From Symbiodinium natans (taxonomy: Eukaryota > Sar > Dinophyceae > Suessiales > Symbiodiniaceae): a stretch of 64,000 nt of DNA. The position numbers and the translations under genes are program-made. Positions 55,001 through 62,000 of the stretch are shown piece by piece. The notes below the pieces were generated by a model. The model ran no database searches. It was given only the letters and a program-made list of their open reading frames with translations, and was not told the DNA's origin. Within the stretch, counting starts at the first letter, position 1. Each line of letters starts with the position of its first letter. The DNA lies in assembly GCA_905221605.1 (NCBI GenBank), contig CAJNDS010001112.1, forward strand, positions 1,070,972 through 1,134,971, written 5' to 3'.

Positions 55001-56038
55001 CCCAAACGTCCTGGCGCCCGGGGCATGGCTGTCAGCTCGCCCTCCAAGCCAATCTCCCGCACGAGGCTGTCGCAGGACGAGTAGAGCCGGCCTGACCCCC
55101 ACGCAGAGGCGATAAGGCTTTGGGGTTTTTGGGTTTAGGGTTTCGGGTTTCGGGGTAAACCCTAAACCCTAAACCCTAAACCCTAAACCCTAAACCCTAA
55201 ACCCTAAACCCTAAACCCTAAACCAAACCCTAAAGCTCCCAAAGCCCTTAGGTAGGGATATCTCCCTTCTTCGAACCGAGGCACAGGACGTCGCCGACCT
55301 GGCACCAGGCATGGGGAAGGCATCAAGAGCGAACTTGTAGGGTTCTGGGTTTAGGGTTTAGGGTTTAAGGTTTAGGGTTTTAGGGTTTAAGGTTAAGGGA
55401 CGCAAGGGTTTAGGGGGGTTCAGGGTCTAGGTGTTTAGGGACGCAAGGGACACAGGGGGTTGTCAAAAATGTGGGCATTTCAGGAGACCAAGAAAAGACA
55501 GGGATTGCCTGCAATCACGAAAGCCACTCTGAGCGAGCTTTGCTATCAACCCTAAACTAACCCTAAACCCTACACCGCTCGATTCAAAGAATTTACAGCC
55601 AGATCACTGCTCTGCGTTCTGCTCCTCTCATGCCGAAATCGTTTCTGGAGTTTTCTAAGTTGGCACCCCGTTGGCTATAACTAAAGCAGGGCGAAAAGCA
55701 GGATTTCAGCCTTGGCCTAACGCGGTGGAAATCGCTTTGGGTGAGATTTCTGGCCAAGACAGTTGTCTCTACTAACACCCGATTGAAACATGCCATATAC
55801 TATCACGCTCCGCGGTACCAGAAAGTTCCCGCAGTTCAGCTCAACCCCTATATAAGGGGTTTTCGGGCCTCGAAGCCTGCAAACCCTAAACTCTGAAGCC
55901 TGTAAACCCTAGAACCCTGAACCCTGAACCTTGTGAACCCTAAACCCTTCAAGCCACATGCTTCAACCCCTTAGCTGGGGTAGGTTTGGGGGCCCTAAGA
56001 AAAGCCAGCTTTCCAAGGATTGATATAGGGATTAAGGT

Positions 56039-56087
<49 letters not shown>

Positions 56088-59000
56088 AAACAAAACTGTG
56101 TTCAAACCTACCCTGTTAGGGCCCCAAGGCGGCGCCGCCGAGCGGCGACTGCGTTCCGTGCCAGAAGAAGTTGCAGTCGTCGTGGTTCTTGCACTTGGCC
56201 TGGGGGAGGGAGGTGGGCGGGCGGCGCGGGGGGGGGGGCGGGGGTGGCCTAAGGACTCGGATTTTCGGAGAGGGGCGTGAGCTGAAATATGCAGACGAAT
56301 ATGCAAAAGCAAACTGAGGCTTGCTTCCGAAAGCGCCCGTTTTTTTTGACAACCCCCGAAAGACACCGGGAGGCCTCGCAGACCTCGTACTCCATCGACT
56401 CCGCCTCGGTCTCGAAGTAGACGCCCGGGTTCGGCAGGAGGTTGCGGTTCGGGCACACAAACCTCTACTCCCCTTAGAACCTTAATAAAGATGATATGTT
56501 TAATATCCTCTTGGGTTTTATGTAAACAAAAATGAAAAATGATTCCAAAGGGTGATTTTGAAACTCCCCGTTGACCAGCATTAGCGGAGGGGGAATGTAG
56601 GTGGCCGTCTCGGCGTCCCCGGTCATCTCCTTGCAAGTCACACGGAAAGGCTTTCGGTTGAGTTTAAGGGTCTGGGGCCTTTGGGGCTTTTGGGTTTGGG
56701 TCTTTAAGGCACAAAAGATCCCCGCATCTGCTTGTGAGTGGGCAAAAAAAGAGGAAGGACACCAGAATAAGGATTCCAGAGCTTCCGGGGAGGGTTGGAA
56801 CTTGCAGGCGAACGCCATCAGATCACCCACAGGAGGTTTCTCGGCCCGGAATCCCGGCTTTTTCCCAAGAACCCACGGCGAAGCCCCCGAAACCCGAAAC
56901 CCGCAACCCTCCTTGGCCAAACCCTAAACCCTAAACCCTAAACCCAAAGCCCTCTGAACCCTAAACTTGGGAGGCGCCGGCCCTCAACCCCTCCAAGGCC
57001 CCAAGGAGCCAAGCGGCATAGGTCACCGGATCGACGGGCATGTCCGCGCCCCATGCCGCCGACGCACACCTAGGGGCTTTGGGGGGGTTGGGGTTGAAGT
57101 TTTTTGGGGTTTTGGGGTTTAGGGTTGAGGGGATTAGGGTTTAGGGCTTAGGGTTTCGGGTTTCAGGTTTAAGTTTTCGGGTCTAGGCTTTAAGATCTTG
57201 TCCCTTGGGTTTAGTACATCTACAAACCTTTCAACCAGCTCAACAGGCCCAAGTCCTAACACCATGCAGCACCTGCAGCCCACCGAAGCCATCAGGAGGC
57301 CCTACGCTTGTAAACCCGGCAGCCGCCAAAAGTCCTAAAACCCCCCGAAAAGAAAACACAAAAACTAGAGAACGGTTGTCCCGAAAGCATTTTCGAGCCA
57401 CGATAAAGACCTCGCATCATCACGCAATCCATACATGCATCATCCATCGCGACATCCATCCAAGGCATCAACGATAATGAAGAACCTTCGCGAAGACCAC
57501 CCGCCATCCATCACGACATCCATCACGACATCCATCGAAGAAGCTTCACGACACCCAAAGAACACGTAGAGTGTTGGCGTTCACCCGATCACGACAGCCC
57601 GCGAACATGCCGAGGGTCGTCGTTGTTGCGTCTCGACAACGCAAAAACGCGCAGTTTTTGCGTCTGGACAACGCCAAAACACGCAGACTGTCGTTCGCAC
57701 GATCACGACATGCCGGGCAAGGGTCATCGTTTTTGCATGTCGACAGGGCCAAAAACACGCAGAGGGTTGTCGTCTGCGCGATCATGACACGCCGGGCCCA
57801 TGCGGAGGGTCCTCGTTTTTGCATTTCGACAACGCAAAAACACGCAGAGGGTTGTCGTTCGCGCGATCACGAAACCGGGAACATGCAGAGGTTCCTCCTT
57901 TTTGCGTTTCGACAACGCCAAAACATGCAGAGGGTTGTCGTTCATGCGAGCACGACACCCCCGTGCACACGCAAGAGGGTCCTCGTTTTTGCGTTTAGAC
58001 AACGCGAAAACACGCAGAGGGTTAGCGTTGTTGCACTTTTTTAGCCAAGTGCGGCGGAAACATCTTTTTTTCAGGAGGAAAACCCACGAAATTCATCGCG
58101 CCATCCATCCGGGCATCATCCATCACGCCATCCGCTTTACGACCACTCTTTAACGACAACAACCTCCGCTGAAACACCATCCGCCATGCTTTCGCGAGAA
58201 AAAAAACGAGAGCCCTCCTTATTCCCTAAGGCCCTAGATGCCCTGAATCCCACAGTCAAGCCCAAGGCTCGCACACGCTTAACGCCCGTGTAATGGGTGT
58301 AACAGAACTGATGTGGAAGCTTAAACGCAAGGTTGCTCTTGCTTCTAAAACGGAAAGAAGAAAAGGACGCAAAAACAGCCTTAAAAGCCCGAAAAAACTC
58401 AAAACCTACCCTAAACCCTAAACCCTAAACCCTAAACCCTAAACCCTAAACCCTAAACCCTAAACCCTAAACCCCAAGCCTTGAAGACCTGCATCAGCTT
58501 GGCTCAGTGCTCTTTGCCGCCGCAGGCACTCGCAAGGGTGGAGCCAGAAGTCCGCCCCGGCAGGCGTGGCCGGGTCGTCGAGGATGATCTTCTGCACCTT
58601 CACCTCCTCCTCCTCTCAGGGATGGTTGCTGCTTCAGTCTCTACTCCTCTTAAGAACCTCAATAAACACACTATGGTGAATATTACCTTCGGTTTTAGAT
58701 AGGTAGAAATACAAACAAATTCCTAAGGGGGCTAGATCCAATTAGGATGATGACCATTATGACTACTACTATTCCTATTGCTATGATTTCTCATTCGTAT
58801 GATTCCGACGACGGTTTCTTCTGGCAGTTTGCAGCTGTGTATATTCAGGATAGAGAACTTCTTCGGATGTTCCCCCTTAAACTAACAGCCCTTAATGGGG
58901 ATTACAGTACCCCCCCATTAGAGTCCCTATTAAGGACTGCTAGTATTCGGGGAACATCCCAAAGAAACAACCCGCCATCAGAAGAATCGGGAGAAATTTC

Positions 59001-62000
59001 CCACGATTCCCCTACCCGACACCTTGCCAATGTGTGAGCCATCCTTCTCTTCAGGTTCTATCGCGCAACTCTCTGCGGTGGAAGCTCCAAGGGATACTCG
59101 GCGCTGGTCGCTCTGTGGGGTGTCTCTTGCTCTCTGCGGCATTCGCAGGGAAAGCATCGCGCGATGCATTCGGCGGGACTCTTCGTGAAATTCTCCGGGG
59201 GGCGCTGCGGGGACACTCGGCAGGATTTCTGGGATTCTCTGAGAGTGGGGACTTCAGCATGATGGCGGGATTCTCCGTGGACTTCGCACTACCGGGATCC
59301 TCGGCGGGACTCTCCGTGTGCTTCACTCAGACCAGGCCAGGAGAGCGGGCGGAACACCAAAGGAGAAGACGAGGAAAATGGCTGACTTAATCTACCAGCC
59401 CCACACCGAGGGGACAAAGAGAACAAAAACAGGTCGTGAATGCTAACCAAACCAAGGATGACTGAAAATGCTAGTCAGGCTGGTCCAACAAAAGACCCGA
59501 TGGCTTTGATGAAGATCGATATGGACTTTGAGACCATCAAGCCCAAGAGGCTCCGGGCTTCAGGTGCGAGGGCCTATAGGGCCTATAGGGCTTAGGGATG
59601 TCTAGGGGTCTGGTATATTAGACTTGTCGAAAAAGGAATCAGGGTAGAGGGCTTATAGGGCGATGATAGAGAGCCAGCCCGTAAGGGGGAGCCCCCAAGT
59701 TGCGGTCCGTAACGTTCTCCGGCGGGCCACATGGCAGCGTGGCGAAGAGGACCTGATGCTCATCTTATTCCGGCCAGCAGGGAACCGACGTACTTCTAGT
59801 CCGCAAGTCTGTTGCAGCAATAACAAACATCAGAACATCATAAAGACACCGATCATCGTGCCGCATTCAATTCCTCCATTCTTTACGAACCCACCAGCAT
59901 ACACAAAGGGCTTTCCAGGCGGTTCAGTTGAGGGCAACAGCGCTTCAGGCTTTAGACTAGAGAGCCTAGGACAGTCCGCATGGGATAAGAGCCCCAAACC
60001 CCACAAACCCCAGAACGCCCGAGCCCTAAGAGCCCTATGCACCAAACCCTCAACCCTCAAAACCCGGCTTGTGAGGACCCAGCCTCGCCAGGGCTTGCAC
60101 AGTGGCGCGCCTGCGTCATTCTGCAAGAGGAGCGATGGTGCATGAACACTTAAAGGATTTGCGGCCTTAGCGCTCAGGGTTTGAGAGTTTAACTGTTTAC
60201 GAGTAGTTTAACTGTTTTGGTTTTGCATGGTTTCAGGGTTTCCAGGGATTAAAGGACTTTAAGGGTTTCACGGGCTTGGGGTTCAGGACTCTACTCCCTG
60301 GGTCAGCTGCATCGCTGCGTCCGCGTGGCCTCGCCGTGCATCTCGAAGTACCTGCAGTAACATCACGTGCATCAGCATGGGGGGGTTTACGAGAATCAGG
60401 GACCCCTATAAGTGTCCCCAAAAACAAAAAGCCTTATTGCGGAAGCCCCAAAAAGGGTACCCCTTTTAAAAAGGGTGCCCCTTTTTGCGGAAACCCCCGT
60501 ACAGGGAAGGATGCAACTGCCGGCACCTCCGAAGCCGAAAAGCTGAACTGCTGAAAATCAGGGAGGGCTCCCCATCTGCGGCTTCTTGTAGTCGGCCCTG
60601 CTGGACAGCTTGATGACCTGTCGATCGATAAGTTTAGGGTTTAGGGTTTAGGGTTTAGGATTTGGGGTTTAGAGTCTAGGGTTTAGGGTTTAGGGTTTAG
60701 GGCTTAGGGCTTAGGGCTTAGGGCTTAGGGCTTAGGGCTTAGGGCTTAGGGCTTAGGGCTTAGGGCTTAGGGCTTAGAACCCTAACACCCTCACACCCTA
60801 AACCCCACGACACAGTTCTGAGGGGAGGGCCCAGCTGCCATCCAGGCAGCCAGGGATGGCGCCGTCCACCTCTAAAGATGTCTCTTGGCTTCGAAGATTT
60901 TGTGTGTTGAGAGTTTGAGGATTTTGGGGCTTTGGGGCTTGAAAGTTTGAGGCTTTTGGGGCTTTGGGGCTTGAAAGTTTGAGGATTCTGGGGCTTTGGG
61001 GCTCAATGTTGCACACTCTTTAGTGTGCATCCCCTCACGCGCCTGTTCAGTCGAAGCTGATTTGGTCCCTCTGGACACGGTCCCAGGATTATAGGTCGGA
61101 CAGGGAGGCCCTACAATTCATATGATGTTGAAGGCACCACCCGAAAGATTCTTCCCGGAAGGCTTCACCAGGCACCCCCGAACAGCCACACGGTCCTGAA
61201 CGGCCCTGTCAACTTGACTTCATAGAGGAGGGGCCCTACTACTAAACAGGGTCCAACAATAGGCCCAGGGCCCCGAAACCCTAAACCCTAAACCAGACGC
61301 AACTGGCAAAAAGGTGCAGAGAGGACACAGCTTCCCGGTGCTGATACAGGACCAGCTCTTCCTGAGGCGTGGTGCCCTCCTTGAAGTAGATGACGCCTGG
61401 GAGGAAACGTGAATTTGCTGCGAAGCCAGCACGGTTCACGGTTCGGTTGTGGGGCTCAGGGCTTGGGGTTCAGGGATTCAGAAAGTTGTAGGGCAGGACG
61501 AATTCCTTGAGTTTCGCGTTAGTTTGTTTGACGTATTTAAGTTCGTATGGTGTAGGATATGCAAAACTATGATTTTGGAATAGAAGTTGAGTAAATAAAA
61601 GTCTCTGATGACCGGGGATGGACATAATTTTGTGGGCTATCTTTAGGAAAGGGTAGGGTTGTAGAGCTTAAAGTATGCCGTCAAAGATGCTGTTGCGCAG
61701 AGTGTCTGCACCAACCTCGGTTTCACTGGATGCTCAGGGGCACAACGCTGAAACATGTGTAATGAAGCCGCAGGTTGTTTTGCAGTCCTCACTCCATACC
61801 ATCACTCCGTCTACACATCATCATACCTCAACTTCAGATCAGCCGCAGAAGGGGGGGGAGAAGGGGGTAGGCTCCACCAGCAGAACTGTGCAAAAGCGGC
61901 GGGCACACCACTTGCACCCCATGGGCAACCCTGCGGGCTCTTTGGCAAGTAGCCGGGCAGTAGATGCCATTGTAGTACCATGTCGCAGTTCTGACCTCGT

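Noticed and set aside
57590-58045. CRISPR array
   Set aside because: Repeats are long, contiguous and lack unique spacers of uniform length; host is eukaryotic.
57546-58153. Overlapping frames in the 77-87 bp tandem array
   Set aside because: Open on both strands with the same short phrases; repeat artefact.
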